From Dendrolimus kikuchii (taxonomy: Eukaryota; Arthropoda; Insecta; Lepidoptera; Lasiocampidae): a DNA stretch of 64,000 bases. The stretch spans positions 3,351,001 through 3,415,000 of the forward strand of contig CM034409.1 in assembly GCA_019925095.2 (NCBI GenBank), given 5' to 3'. Below the pieces are notes generated by a model. It made no database searches, was not told where the DNA came from, and was given only the letters and a program-made list of their open reading frames with translations. This document shows positions 12,312 through 24,430 of this stretch, one piece after another (position 1 is the stretch's first letter; every line of letters begins with the position of its first letter). Position numbers and translations under genes: made by a program.

Positions 12312-12681
12312 CGCGTTCGTAATACCGAGGTAAGAAAGAGAGTTGGTCTGAAAGAGAGTGTCGGGGTGAAGGTAAGGAAAGGAATGCTCCGGTGGTCCGG
12401 GCATGTGGAAAGAATGCATGATGAAAGAATGACTAAACAGATATACAATGCAAAAGTGGATGGATGCAGAAGTCGTGGAAGGCCACGACACACTTTCCAT
12501 GATCAAATTAATCGTATACTAGCAGAAGGTGATGTCAGGAGCCTTAAGAACAGACGAGCGTGCATGACACGAGTGATGAATGTCAAAGAAGCAAGTGAGG
12601 TGTGTAAGAATAAGCCTAAATGGCGCTCTGTTGTTCGTGCCTATCCCGCAAGGGAACTGGCGTGAAGTTATGTATGTATGT
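12312..12681 (+). mobile_element. RTE LINE 3' fragment
   Basis: 370 bp encoding the end of the reverse-transcriptase ORF ([22 protein letters not shown], ends ARELA). Target duplication ATTCAGCAAAC on both sides. One missense W-S-G-H where other copies read W-F-G-H. Confidence 0.9.
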
Positions 12682-13004
12682 ATTCAGCAAACACTTACAC
12701 AACAAATGAAAGCATTATCTTCAGCGATTTCGTGTTTACGGAATATCCAGGGATTTTTATCTTCGGATGTACGCACACGCAGTTGTCATACTTTTTACCC
12801 GAATTAAAACAAAAACATTAAGATTGCAAGATACATAAAAGTCAAGGCTATCAAAATGTAATCTATATTCAGCCGGTTTAATTTCCCCGATATAAAGCGC
12901 AAGCAAGCTTTATACAATTATGTAGATTTTTGTTTGCAACACGAAATAATAAATCTATAATATTGTGACGGCTAACATTGTCACAAAGAGCTATCAAAAC
13001 GACT

Positions 13005-13054
13005 CGTCAACTCTTCAGATGATCAGAGGGCCGGTGCCCACCTCGGACCATGGA
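13005..13054 (+). mobile_element. Short fragment of the same element
   Basis: AAACGACTCGTCAACTCTTC through GGCCGGTGCCCACCTCGG matches 59806-59863 ([18 protein letters not shown]). Confidence 0.6.
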
Positions 13055-13127
13055 TCCGTGAATGAATGAATAAAAAACTGTTTATTGTTCACTATAAACT
13101 TAAATCTAGAAAATTGATATGGATACA

Positions 13128-13389
13128 ATGACTAAACAGATATACAATGCAAAAGTGGATGGATGCAGAAGTCGTGGAAGGCCACGACACACCTTCCATG
13201 ATCAAATTGATCGTGTACTAGCAGAAGGTGATGTCAGGAGCCTTAAGAACAGACGAGCTTGCATGACAAGAGTTATGAATGTCAAAGAGGCAAGTGAGGT
13301 GTGTAAGAATAAGCCTAAATGGCACTCTGTTGTTCGTGCCTACCCCGCGAGGGAACTGGCGTGAAGTTATGTATGTATGTATGTATGTA
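13128..13389 (+). mobile_element. RTE LINE 3' fragment
   Basis: Open reading frame through to ARELA, TATG tail, target duplication TGATATGGATACA at 13115-13127 and 13390-13402. Confidence 0.9.
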
Positions 13390-13522
13390 TGATATGGATA
13401 CATTTGCATTAGAACAATGGGCGGCCTTATCGCTTATAGCGATCTCTTCCAGGCAACCCGGGGTCTGAGGAGATTTTAAAGAAAATTTCAAATAACGATT
13501 TTTGGTGGTGTATTAAACTAAA

Positions 13523-13870
13523 GACTAAGACAGTTGGTCTGAAAGAGAGTGTCGGGGTGAAGGTAAGGAAAGGAATGCTCCGGTGGTTCGGATATGTAGA
13601 AAGAATGCATGATGAAAGAATGAATAAACAGATATACAATGCAAAAGTGGATGGATGCAGAAGTCGTGGAAGGCCACGACACACTTTCCATGATCAAATT
13701 GATCGTGTACTAGCAGAAGGTGATGTTAGGAGCCTTAAGAACAGACGAGCGTGCATGACAAGAGTTATGAATGTCAAAGAAGCAAGTGAGGTGTGTAAGA
13801 ATAAGCCTAAATGGCGCTCTGTTGTTCGTGCCTACCCCGCAAGGGAACTGGCGTGAAGTTATGTATGTAT
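13523..13870 (+). mobile_element. RTE LINE 3' fragment
   Basis: 99 codons open to the stop. Target duplication GTATTAAACTAAA at 13510-13522 and 13871-13883. Confidence 0.9.
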
Positions 13871-13970
13871 GTATTAAACTAAAATAAAAGTAATTAAATC
13901 ACAATAAAATACTAGTAAAAATAAAATAAATAATCCGTATATAAAATCCGTTATAATAAATAATAATCTA

Positions 13971-14289
13971 TCCGTGCAGGAACGGAGAAAGAATACAATT
14001 TCCTGCGGCCTGGCGGCCTGTCGTAAGAGGCGACTAAACAACCCACAGCCAGGTGGTAGGGTATTTGCTCGACTGGATGACGACCACCCCTGGTCTAGAG
14101 TATGCCGCCATAACAACCTTGTGTTGTGTTCCGGCATTAGTGACCAGGTTCCAGTCTCCTTTAAGAGAACAGCAGCGCATTTGTAGCACCTTTGGTGTTG
14201 CAAATGTCCATAGGCGATCGTAACCGCTTTCCATTAAGTGGGCCGTCTGCCTGTCTGCTGAACTCCTGCAATAAAAAAATAAAAAATAA
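13971..14289 (+). mobile_element. SINE-like retroposon, full length
   Basis: Complete from ATCCGTGCAGG to CTCCTGCAATAAAAAAAT. Confidence 0.87.
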
Positions 14290-14465
14290 ACTACTATATA
14301 TACCTGCAGGAATCGTATTTGTTATTATAAAATAACCATATGACTGAAGTAGTCAATAACCTGATAGACTATTCTTTCATGTAGTAATTGGAAGTTGTTT
14401 AACCGGATGTCAATGTAGAAGCATTTATTATTAAGCTAACGGATATCGGAAATGGAGTAAACGGA

Positions 14466-14945
14466 TGTTGGAAGTTAATACGTATGGCGGAAATTGATTT
14501 TATGAAGGAAGCGTAACTGAAGTGGCGCCACAGCATCACGGGATGGTGTCACTGCGGCGCGTGCCTGTTACCTGTTAAATACGCGGTGTTCGGGCAGAGG
14601 AGGGGCAGTCTTAAACCCACATTCTACGAGTCTACAACCAAGTCTTGAACCGGCGATCTACAATCGGCAGTCTACATTGGTAGTCTTGGACGAGGAGCAC
14701 ATAATATGATGTGGTCGATAAATACTGCTTGATAATCGCAGTATTCTTGAAGGGCAAATTGCTGCTCGACACCTGACAAGCGTGGATGCAACTCTTGGAG
14801 TTGTCCTAATATATCTGTGTATTATTGTGCAATATTTAATATCGTAATTGTGATAATTCTAGTGTAATAAACTTTGATTATAATATTTCAGATTATTGTG
14901 TTATTCTCGAAGCGTCATTCGTTCGCTCCCGGCGTGAACCCGACA
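14466..14945 (+). mobile_element. Possible solo LTR
   Basis: TGTTGGAAGTTAATACG start, AATAAA near 14867, and GCTCCCGGCGTGAACCCGACA end: Copia-like TG...CA layout. No target duplication was found, so the left end may be wrong. Confidence 0.4.
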
Positions 14946-15673
14946 TACATATATAATTAGATATACGATGATATTATAAATTAGATAAATATACATTCGA
15001 ACAATAGATACATTCATGTAATGCAACCATTTTATTAATAGACTGATAATTGTTAGTGATCATACGTTTAGATGTAGTCATTGATTTAGCTTGTCTGATT
15101 GGAAAGGGGAGGGAGTTCCACAGTCGAACTGCCTGTACGGCAAAAGAAATATCCTACGAAGGAAGAAGTTTGTGTAGGTGTTGTTAACAAAAGATTTTCA
15201 TTTGAGCGCAAATTGCAGGAATGAGATTGTGTTCAGTTATTTAGTAGCATTGTTGTTCTTGTCATGTTTCTTTTTAAAGTTAATAATTGGTTTGTTATGT
15301 ACCCACTTATTTCTAAACGATACGATCGGCCATTTCCTTAATTGAATAACATTGTTATATTTTTATTTGTTCGGTGATTGGCGTCTGTTTTGTATAGAGT
15401 AGTTGTCTATAATTTACAATAATTTTGTTACAATATTTATCCTTTGTATAATGTGTGATAATTGTATACAGATTATAATTCAAACTTCTCAATTGTTTAA
15501 AGAAGGTATTCACTACCTATTATTTTCATGTTGGCAGACGCGATAGATTTATACTGTGTTCGGGGTATTTTATTGCATATAAAACTTAAGTGTAATATTT
15601 TATACAATATCTTATATAAAATATTATCTAAAAATTTCCAAACAATAATGTATTAAATTTAGTTAAAATAGTT
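14946..15673. other. No gene recognised
   Basis: AT-rich. The GCTTGTCTGATTGG segment near 15090 recalls CACAAGCGATTTTGCTTGTC at 19722 and 24236, hinting at an old shared repeat. Confidence 0.45.
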
Positions 15674-15853
15674 ATCCGTGCAGGAACGGAGAAAGAATAC
15701 AAGTTCCTGCGGCCGGGCGGACTGTCGTAAGAGGCGGCAAAACAACCCACAGCCAGGTGATAGGATATTTGCTCGACTGGATGGCGACCACCCCTGGTCC
15801 AGAGTATGCCGCCATAACAACCTTGTGTTGTGTTCCGGCATTAGTGACCAGGT
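15674..15853 (+). mobile_element. SINE-like retroposon, 3' truncated
   Basis: Head present; stops abruptly at TTAGTGACCAGGT and lacks the LINE-like tail. Confidence 0.82.
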
Positions 15854-16041
15854 GACTGAAACTATATCAGGATCTGATGAATGGATTGCAAGGCGTTAGA
15901 GAAACTCACGATAATTATTAGCCATCTTCTTCGTAATACGATATCTCCGTCAATTGTAAACCAATTTTCAAATCGTTTCATTTATTCGTAAGAATTTTAA
16001 TGTATCATAGATGATGGTATTAGTTTAATATGTATGTATTA

Positions 16042-16289
16042 TCTATACAGGTTAATAAAATTGAAATATCTGTTTGTAATGTCAAAATAAAAATGTGAAA
16101 AAAATTCCGAAAATTCAATTTTTTAGATTTTTCTGTCTGGATGTTCCGGCTAATCTCTGAAAAGGCTGGACCGATTTTGACGGGACTTTCACTGGCAGAT
16201 AGCTGATGTTATAAGAAGTAACTTAGACTATTTTTAAATTAGAGTTCCGCGACAAAAAATCCACGCGGACGAAGTCGCGGCCACAGTTG
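16042..16289 (+). mobile_element. Non-autonomous Helitron, diverged end
   Basis: TCTATACAG start and 3' hairpin CCACGCGGACGAAGTCGCGG; the terminal CTAG has changed to GTTGA. Confidence 0.65.
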
Positions 16290-16579
16290 ATTTAATTAAT
16301 AATAAATGTGTTGAAGGGGGTGTCGAGTTTTTAAAATATAAAAAAGAAAAAACATCGAGTAGACTAATTTAGACTGGCAGATTTCGAAAATTCAATTATT
16401 AGAGATGTTTGTCTGTTTATATTTTAAAGCACATATACAGAGCAGAGTTAGCTTATATACCGAGTCAATACTTGGGATACATTGTATCCCGATAAATGAC
16501 GTCGTTTCCGTGGGATAGACGAATAGCGGAAGGGATAGAGAGCCGCGGTCGCGTTTTTGGTGCTAGCGTTGCATTTCAC

Positions 16580-17238
16580 TAAAGCGCAATACACACCAAA
16601 GCCATCGACCCGCCGACACAACCCGGCGGCCTATATGAAAAGATTCATGTCGGCAATATGCGCCCGCGCGTGCGGCCCGCCGACATGTTGACGATATGTT
16701 GGAGGCTTGCGTACGCAAGCGCTCAAATGCATGGCGTCATTGTTTACTGACTATTTTTATTTACTGAATTATCCTAGAGATACAGCACACAAGTTTTACG
16801 AAAGAAATAATTTATTTGCCAGGAAAACGACGATACAAGGATATAGAAACAATTTTATATATTTCTATGGTTAAATTTAATATCTTGTGCGCTGGATTTC
16901 CTCCAGATGAGGTTGGCAACTCAGCATAAAGCTGTGTTGGAATTTATTCCAACACACCGCTGATTTTCAGTGCCAACCCCGCCTCATTGATTAATATTTG
17001 ACCCAGCATGGATACTTAAATAATAACACACTCAAATAATGATATACATACGTATTCAAATAATACTTAACGATATATGACACAACGTCCTACGACACGC
17101 GACGATCATTAATTGCCAAAAAAAAGTTCCTCGTCTCGAGCCGCCGACAAACTTTTCCTACTTCTAATGAGTAAAACCGCCAATTAGCCCGCCGACATAG
17201 GTCGCCCGGTCGGTGGCTTCGGTGTGTATTGCGCTTTA
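16580..17238. mobile_element. Non-autonomous DNA transposon with long inverted ends
   Basis: TAAAGCGCAATACACACC at 16580 is mirrored by GGTGTGTATTGCGCTTTA ending at 17238; similarity continues inward through AAGCC-ATCGACC and the GCCGAC repeats. About 660 bp, no ORF. It contains the structured hairpin at 16909-16984. Confidence 0.75.
16909..16984 (-). repeat. Structured hairpin motif, copy 1
   Basis: Nested stems: outer GGTTGGCA/TGCCAACC (16911-16918 with 16971-16978), middle TCAGC/GCTGA, inner TGTGTTGGAAT/ATTCCAACACA with a 2-base loop. Related to 21191-21255 and 25690-25754 in the opposite orientation. Confidence 0.7.
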
Positions 17239-17435
17239 CAATTACGTCGTCATGGCAACAGGAAATGTACCTAACCTTCGTTTGCGTTGCCCTGATGATA
17301 CATATACAGGATTGTAATTAATCCTTTGGCCAATTAAGGACAAGGTTTTGGAAAGATAAAATAAAGGTGTTTTGACATGACTGTGTTTATTGATGTTTGT
17401 CAGACAAAACAAAAGTTATTACGCATCAGGTTATA

Positions 17436-17742
17436 TTTTTATTGCATGAGTTCAGCAGACAGGCAGACGGCCCACTTGATGGAAAGCGGTTACCATCACC
17501 TATGGACATTTGCAACACCAAAGGCTACAAATGCGCTGCTGCTCTCTTAAGGTAGACTGGAACCTAGTCACTAATGCCAGAACACAACTCAAGGTTGTTA
17601 TGGCGGCATACTCTAGACCAGGGGTGGTAGCCATCCAGTCGGGCAAATACCCTACCACCTCGGTGTGGGTTGTTTTGTCGCCTCTTAGGACAGTCCGCCC
17701 CAACGCAGGAACTTGTATTCTTTCTCCGTTCCTGCACGGATA
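17436..17742 (-). mobile_element. SINE-like retroposon, full length
   Basis: Poly(T)-TATTGCATGAG at the left, CTGCACGGAT head at the right. Confidence 0.86.
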
Positions 17743-17889
17743 ATAAGTGTTCCGAAAACGATCGGATTCTGTGTAGTCACCGAGCTGTTACGTCATTTTT
17801 GTGTAGGGAGGTCAATAGTCAGACGGCGCGCGGCGCAGTGGCATATTTGACGGCCGTATTACCTTAAAATAATATAGTTTCATCGCTTG

Positions 17890-18118
17890 TTTCTCAATTA
17901 GTGCTTTGTGTCGCCCTATGGTGGGCATCATTAATTTCATCCACCTCTCATGGCAACAGTCCAGCCGAGGTAAAACTCCTTAGAGAGCTCCCTCGAGCAA
18001 GTTCGCGCTTGGAGCGAGTGCCTTCGCTTCGCGAAGGCACTCACCCCAATAACCTCGGTAAAGTTGTAAGGTCTTCGGACCAACAACATAAAGTCAAGTC
18101 CAATAAAAAAAATCATCG
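17890..18118 (+). mobile_element. Poly(A)-tailed retroposon
   Basis: CTCATGGCAACAGTCCAGCC to GTCAAGTCCAATAAAAAAAA, with an internal palindrome CCTTCGCTTCGCGAAGG. A shorter relative lies inverted at 28166-28281. Confidence 0.62.
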
Positions 18119-18372
18119 CTTGTGCTCCGATTTCAAGCGATTATCTTTTAACACAATTTTTATTTTCTAAATTAAGTGTTCCATTACTGATGCTGGCTCA
18201 AAGGGAAAAAATGTCTGTAATACGTATATATATTTAATTTATAACACGATATATACTCGTATACATTCGTTTTTTTTAATACTGTTTACTTTCACTATTT
18301 GTTACTAGGTATTTTGACTATCGCAATATTAAGATAGATAGATAACACTTTATTATACACCAATAGAAAAAT

Positions 18373-18819
18373 CTGCGGAGTGACGCTTGCGGACCGCGTT
18401 CGTAATACCGAAGTAAGAAAGACAGTTGGTCTGAAAGAGAGTGTCGGGGTGAAGGTAAGGAAAGGAATGCTACGGTGGTTCGGACATGTAGAAAGAATGC
18501 ATGATGAAAGAATTAATAAACAGATATACAATGCAAAAGTGGATGGATGCAGAAGTCGTGGAAGGCCACGACACACTTTCCATGATCAAATTGATCGTGT
18601 ACTAGCAGAGAAGGTGATGTTAGGAGCCTTAAAAACACTTTATTATACACCAATACACGGCCCTCTGTGGTTGAGCGGGCTAGACGAGCGTGCATGACAA
18701 GAGTTATGAATGTCAAAGAAGCAAGTGAGGTGTGTAAGAATAAGCCTAAATGGCGCTCTGTTGTTCGTGCCTACCCCGCAAGGGAACTGGCGTGAAGTTA
18801 TGTATGTATGTATGTATGT
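18373..18819 (+). mobile_element. RTE LINE 3' fragment in duplication unit 1
   Basis: Target duplication AATAGAAAAAT on both sides. The frame is broken by the 48-bp filler at 18635-18682, which unit 2 lacks. Confidence 0.88.
18635..18682 (+). repeat. Unit-1-specific filler inside an RTE fragment
   Basis: Interrupts the RTE frame only in unit 1. The first part repeats CACTTTATTATACACCAATA found about 290 bp upstream, and the second (CGGCCCTCTGTGGTTGAGCG) matches the tRNA-like head of the SINE at 4795-4963. Confidence 0.6.
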
Positions 18820-18910
18820 AATAGAAAAATGAACTTAAAGACTAAAATTATATATAGTTATTTATGTATAAAGGGCGGTTTTATCGATAAAAAATGTTAT
18901 CTTCCAGACA

Positions 18911-19012
18911 GCAAGTGAGGTATTTAAGAATAAGCCTAAATGGCGCTCTGTTGTTCATGCCTACCCCGCAAGGGAACTGGCGTGAAGTTATGTATGTATG
19001 TATGTATGTATG
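18911..19012 (+). mobile_element. RTE LINE 3' tail fragment in unit 1
   Basis: About 100 bp with TATG tail; target duplication TATCTTCCAGACA at 18898-18910 and 19013-19025. Confidence 0.9.
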
Positions 19013-19916
19013 TATCTTCCAGACAACCCCAGGAATGAATTGAGATGATAATGGCGATGGTGGTAGGTAGGTATACGTAACATATAGTACGAACTACTTA
19101 CATTTTAATAATAAATGAGATATTATATACTCTTATATATAAGTATATATATATATACAGAAATTTTATATATTACATAGATATTGTGCAACGCTGGATC
19201 ACGGATCCTTATCACTCAGCTTCGCTAGTTCTGGTTAATAAATTATGTGGACTGTATAGGGTATGTTTGAGAGTGAGAGGTATGCCAAATGCTGCACAAA
19301 AACCAATGGGGTAATAAGCACCACTAACCTCGGAATCCACCTCCAGTGGGGCAGCTACACAGCCAAGTCCTCGGTTGGCAGTTAGGTTTAAATTATGGCA
19401 CACTCACACCAAAAGCAAGCACGGCTTGTGTATAAAGTTTAACAAGATATCCAAGAAAGAGATGTGAAATATTCACTTGCACGGAGAAAACGGAACGTCC
19501 GAACTGACCTCGCGTGCGTTGGAGACTGGTTTCACCACCATACAATGGCGGCGAGACAGAAAGCCAGCGGCACTTACAAAACTACCGACATTAATATAAA
19601 TCGTGAGGATCCAACAGATATATACTTAATATACATATCTACAAAATATATAAATGTTTATAAATTAATTTAAATATCATATTCCAACGACTGGTAGTGT
19701 TTTTTGATTATAGTTTTAAATATCACAAGCGATTTTGCTTGTCTGATAGTAACAGGAAGCGTGCTTGTAAGAATTTTATATATTACATAGATATATACTT
19801 AATATACATACCTATTAGCTATTAAGATGTTCATAACAATAAAAACATTTAGAATAACGATCCGTTTCACGCGTTTGTGAGTGTTTTTGTACTAATTTAT
19901 ATTAATAATATTACAT

Positions 19917-20347
19917 GCCGACAAAGTAAATGCACACCTGATTTATTACTTTTCCGCATTTGGATTTTTTTTGTTTACTTTGTGTTTAAAATTTGTAATT
20001 AAGAAAAACACTATTGTTATTGTACTTGTTTTACGGCAGTCATTAGGCATTTAGGCAGATGTGTCGAACTGATTCTAAGAAATCCGATTTATGCGGGCTG
20101 GTAGCCATATTGTATCGGTGCAGCAATGGCCCCATGGAGAGATCGGCAGTCAAGCGAGGATTACGATACGAGCAAGACGTACATTTGATAAGCTATATAG
20201 TGACGGACTTTGCGCGTGTTATTGAATTGTGCAGTTTGTACTGGTTGCGTCCCGTTGTATTTGTTCCTGTGTTATACATGTTTGTATAGTTCTAATAAAT
20301 TCTATAATAATTCCAACAGCATTTTAATTCGAGTCCTGTAGCTCGTA
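19917..20347 (+). mobile_element. LTR-like element in unit 1
   Basis: Long match to the copies at 24431 and, inverted, 62000. Ends TAGCTCGTAACA with AATAAA upstream. Left end uncertain. Confidence 0.6.
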
Positions 20348-20497
20348 ACAATAATAAAATAATAATAGGCAATAAACTTCGCACTGCTGGGCTCGGTCCT
20401 TCCGCTATAGGGGAACGGAGTGTAAAACCGCCACGCTTGTGCAAGGCGGCTTGGCGGGTTTGACACGTCGGTTATCTCAATGTACTCTTTTTTTAAA

Positions 20498-20894
20498 TCT
20501 AATATATAAAATTCTCGTGTCACGGTGTTTGTTAACAAACTCCTCAGAAACGGCTGAACCGATTTGTATGAAATTTTGTGTGCATATCGGGTAGGTCTGA
20601 GCATCGTCCAACATCTAAATTTCATACCCCTAAATGATAAGGGTGACCCACCCCTAAATATATTTTTTGAACAAAATTTTTTATTTTAATTTTTATACAT
20701 TTAATTTTTTCATAATAGCGATATTAGTACTTTAATATTTTTCTACTCTCGGCGGTCGATGATTGATCAGTTACCACTTGATCAGTTATTCGAGAATGAT
20801 TTAAATTAATAATTGGTCCCGGTCGATGGCGCGACAATCGGGTTCTAGATTTTTGTTTTTTAAGGGCAGAACAACGACTGCCGGGTACAGCGAG
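20498..20894 (+). mobile_element. Helitron-like element in unit 1
   Basis: TCTAATATATAAAATTCTCG to CCGGGTACAGCGAG; same family as 4032-4585 with a decayed CTAG. Confidence 0.65.
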
Positions 20895-21190
20895 TTCTTA
20901 TATAATGTCATAGTGTTCCTATTTCTGAAATTCACTCATATATTTATGTATACCTTTGATTAGCTTCAATTTTTATTATTACATATTATTTTAAAATTTG
21001 TTACATTTGTTTATATTTCTGTTCAAAATGTTTCCGTGTAGGTAAACTTATAATAGTATTATTTATTGTGTGAAAGTATAGCTGGACTGTAGATGTTTGT
21101 TTGTTGTATTGTATTTAAGTGAAATTGTTTTAAATTTGCTTCAAAAGGGCAATAAGAAGTTATTTGTTTGGGTCACTTGTGATTTGATGG

Positions 21191-21255
21191 AGGCTGGCAC
21201 TGAAAATCAGCCCTGTGTCAGTTCTTGACACAGCATAATGCTGAGTTACCAGCCT
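21191..21255 (+). repeat. Structured hairpin motif, copy 2
   Basis: Outer GGCTGG/CCAGCC, middle CAGC/GCTG, inner CTGTGTCA/TGACACAG. Shares GCACTGAAAATCAGC with copy 1, while stems differ by paired changes. Confidence 0.7.
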
Positions 21256-21330
21256 TATTGCCGTGGGTGTTATGTACATGCCTTTTTTAAAGTTGTATAT
21301 TTTATAAAATTCTAATGGCTTTATGTTTTA

Positions 21331-21523
21331 CCAGCGGCCCGGCGCGGTTTCATCCGCGCTCTGTCCCGGTCCCGTGGTATATAGCGTCATGTTATATAGC
21401 CTATGACACTCCCTGTTAACGTAGCTTTCGAACAGTAAAAGAATTTTTTAAATCGGTTTAGTAGATCCAGAGATTACCCCCTACAACGTCACAAACTTTA
21501 CCTCTTTATAATATTAGTATAGA
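21331..21523 (-). mobile_element. Non-autonomous Helitron in unit 1
   Basis: Minus strand TCTATACTAATATTATAAAG to a CGCGGATGAAACCGCG hairpin and CTGG. Confidence 0.75.
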
Positions 21524-22019
21524 TGAGTACGTATATGCTGTTAATTTAGTTTTTTTTTTATGTGTCATTCGCGACAATAAATATTTTTTCTTCTTGTGTG
21601 CAGGTTTCATCACGATGTTGCTCTTCATCGTTGTTAGCACGTGGTTATTGTATCGAATATTTATCACCAATGTACTAACTTTCAAAGAATAAATTTAAAA
21701 ATGTCGGTAACTTAAATTACATTGAAAAGCATAGAAGGGATCTGCTTTACCCCTTTGAATTCATAGATTGCTGAAATTCAGCCGACTTGTTTCTCAAAAC
21801 CAACCCTTCTTTTAATACGTAACTTTGATATATTGCATGGTTGAAAATAGCGATAATAACTTGTAAACCGGTCTATATCTGTATATATATTAGAAGTAAT
21901 CTTAATTTTTAACTTATATGTATGATGACTTTCAAAAAATGTTCATCCCGGGAACCTTTTTGAATAAAAAAAAATAATTTAGTTATGGAATCATAAAAAT
22001 ATTGCAATTTTATATATGA

Positions 22020-22341
22020 CTAGTACTTCCGGCAGAACTTATCCTGCCCTGACAAAATAGAAATCTAGAATCCGATTCCAACGGCAACTACCGGGTCTAA
22101 TCGTGAATGTAAACCATCCCCGGGCCCACTGAAACACTAATTCTCTTAACGCTTGGGTTACATTATTGAAGATTTAGTAGGGATCCCTATTGTTTTCTAG
22201 TTATAAATATAGCCTATATTAATTTGGGATAATGTAGCATTCTAATGATGAAAGAATTTTTGAAATCGGTCCGGTAGTTTTTGAGTTTATTCGTTACAAA
22301 CATACAAAAATACAAATCTTTCCTCTTTATAATTGTATACA
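22020..22341 (-). mobile_element. Helitron-like element in unit 1
   Basis: Minus strand ATTATAAAGAGGAAAG start, 3' hairpin GGCAGGATAAGTTCTGCC and CTAG at 22020-22023. Confidence 0.7.
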
Positions 22342-22542
22342 CTGTAGTTAGCAGACTGTGTTTTAAGATATAATGAATTAAAATTAAATATGATATTAAT
22401 GCGTGTGTTCTTACATCGTTTTTGACATATATTAAAGAAAATCAAACAAAAAGCATAACTTAAAGAGTCTAATGTCCAATTTGGACAACAATATTAGTAA
22501 ATCAGTATAGATCGAGTAACCGAATTATTAAAAAATACTTAC

Positions 22543-22603
22543 GTCCATTGATACCACAGATATAGCTCGCAACTAGAGCCGATAAGAAGTATATTGGAAA
22601 CAT
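22543..22603 (-). CDS. Orphan signal-peptide first exon (copy in duplication unit 1)
   Basis: Identical in sequence to the exon at 27110-27050, including the GTAAGT donor and the flanking 5' region. It encodes the same 20-residue signal peptide and ends in phase 1. If functional, the two copies would be alternative first exons or promoters of one downstream gene. Confidence 0.65.
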
Positions 22604-22935
22604 TTTTATTATTTTATTATCACAGTATTATTTTACATTGAAGAAATACGTGTGTGTCTCTCCTCAGCCGGACGGACACTGCGCAAATTTGCGAATGTGT
22701 CTAATGAATTGTTCTTGTAACTGATCAGTTTCCTTCCTGACGCATCCCATTTCAACTTTATCTTGTATAGGTTAAAGTTCAAAATTGTATACAATTAAAT
22801 CACTCTCCGGGAAATAACAGCACTGCTAGTATTTATATATTATTATATTATAGTACACTATTTGTTACTAGGTATTTTGACTATCGCAATATTAAGATAG
22901 ATAGATAACACTTTATTATACACCAATAGAAAAAT

Positions 22936-23337
22936 CTGCGGAGTGACGCTTGCGGACCGCGTTCGTAATACCGAAGTAAGAAAGACAGTTGGTCTGAAAG
23001 AGAGTGTCGGGGTGAAGGTAAGGAAAGGAATGCTACGGTGGTTCGGACATGTAGAAAGAATGCATGATGAAAGAATTAATAAACAGATATACAATGCAAA
23101 AGTGGATGGATGCAGAAGTCGTGGAAGGCCACGACACACTTTCCATGATCAAATTGATCGTGTACTAGCAGAGAAGGTGATGTTAGGAGCCTTAAAAACA
23201 GACGAGCGTGCATGACAAGAGTTATGAATGTCAAAGAAGCAAGTGAGGTGTGTAAGAATAAGCCTAAATGGCGCTCTGTTGTTCGTGCCTACCCCGCAAG
23301 GGAACTGGCGTGAAGTTATGTATGTATGTATGTATGT
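22936..23337 (+). mobile_element. RTE LINE 3' fragment in unit 2
   Basis: Duplicate of 18373-18819 without the filler, with the same AATAGAAAAAT target duplication. The frame near 23165-23215 is shifted (GCAGAGAAGGTG instead of GCAGAAGGTG). Confidence 0.9.
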
Positions 23338-23428
23338 AATAGAAAAATGAACTTAAAAACTAAAATTATGTACAGTTATTTATGTATAAAGGGCGGTTTT
23401 ATCGATAAAAAGCGTTATCTTCCAGACA

Positions 23429-23530
23429 GCAAGTGAGGTATGTAAGAATAAGCCTAAATGGCGCTCTGTTGTTCATGCCTACCCCGCAAGGGAACTGGCG
23501 TGAAGTTATGTATGTATGTATGTATGTATG
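23429..23530 (+). mobile_element. RTE LINE 3' tail fragment in unit 2
   Basis: Duplicate of 18911-19012 with the same target duplication TATCTTCCAGACA. Confidence 0.9.
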
Positions 23531-24430
23531 TATCTTCCAGACAACCCCAGGAATGAATTGAGATGATAATGGCTGGCGATGGTGGTAGGTAGGTATACGT
23601 AACATATAGTACGAACTACTTACATTTTAATAATAAATGAGATATTATATACTCTTATATATATAAATATATATATACAGAAATTTTATATATTACATAG
23701 ATATCGTGCAACGCTTGATCACGGATCCTTATCACACAGCTTCGCTAGTTCTAGTTAATAAATTTTGTGGACTGTATAGGGTATGTTTGAGAGTGAGAGG
23801 TATGCCAAAGGCTGCACAAAAACCAATGGGGTAATAAGCACCACTAACCTCGGAATCCACCTCCAGTGGGGCAGCTACACAGCCAAGTCCTCGGTTGGCA
23901 CTTAGGTTTAAATTATGGCACACTCACACCAAAAGCAAGCACGGCTTGTGTATAAAGTTTAATAAGATATCCAAGAAAGAGATGTGAAACGTTCACTTGC
24001 ACGGAGAAAACGGAACGTCCGAACTGACCTCGCGTGCGTTGGAGACTGGTTTCACCACCATACAATGGCGGCGAGACCGAAAGCCAGCGGCACTTACAAA
24101 ACTACCGACATTAGTATAAATCGTGAGGATCCAACAGATATATACTTAATATACATATCTACAAAATATATAAATGTTTATAAATAAATTTAAATATCAT
24201 ATTCCAACGACAGGTAGTGTTTTTTGATTATAGTTTTAAATATCACAAGCGATTTTGCTTGTCTGATAGTAACAGGAAGCGTGTTTGTGAGAATTTTATA
24301 TATTACATAGATATATATTTAATATACATACCTATTAGCTATTAAGATGTTCATAACAATAAAAACATTCAGAACAACGATCCGTTTCACGCGTTTGTGA
24401 GTGTTTTTGTACTAATTTACATTAATAATA

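Larger units (their letters stand above)
18293..22829. repeat. Tandem segmental duplication, unit 1 (about 4.54 kb)
   Basis: Matches 22856-27336 almost base for base from CACTATTTGTTACTAGG to CACTGCTAG. Contains two RTE insertions, an LTR-like element, a Helitron of the AAAATTCTCGTGTC type, a structured hairpin, two minus-strand Helitrons and an orphan protease first exon. It differs from unit 2 by an extra segment near 18635-18682 and scattered substitutions. Confidence 0.9.

Noticed and set aside
19212..19403. 63-codon minus-strand ORF (MCHNLNL...) duplicated at 23732-23923
   Set aside because: Conserved only because the whole block is duplicated; no recognisable motif and no start context.
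20059..20289. 76-codon ORF MCRTDSKKSDLCG, repeated in both duplication units
   Set aside because: Falls inside the LTR-like element that lacks coding potential in its other copies.
1..22542. Further CLIP or protease-domain exons for the orphan first exons
   Set aside because: I looked for GDSGGP, TAAHC, CGGTLI and V-C-C-P patterns on the minus strand and saw none; a diverged exon could still have been missed.
22801..22830. NF-kappaB-type site (GGGAAATAAC) upstream of the orphan exon
   Set aside because: Only half of the consensus matches, so it is not distinguishable from chance.
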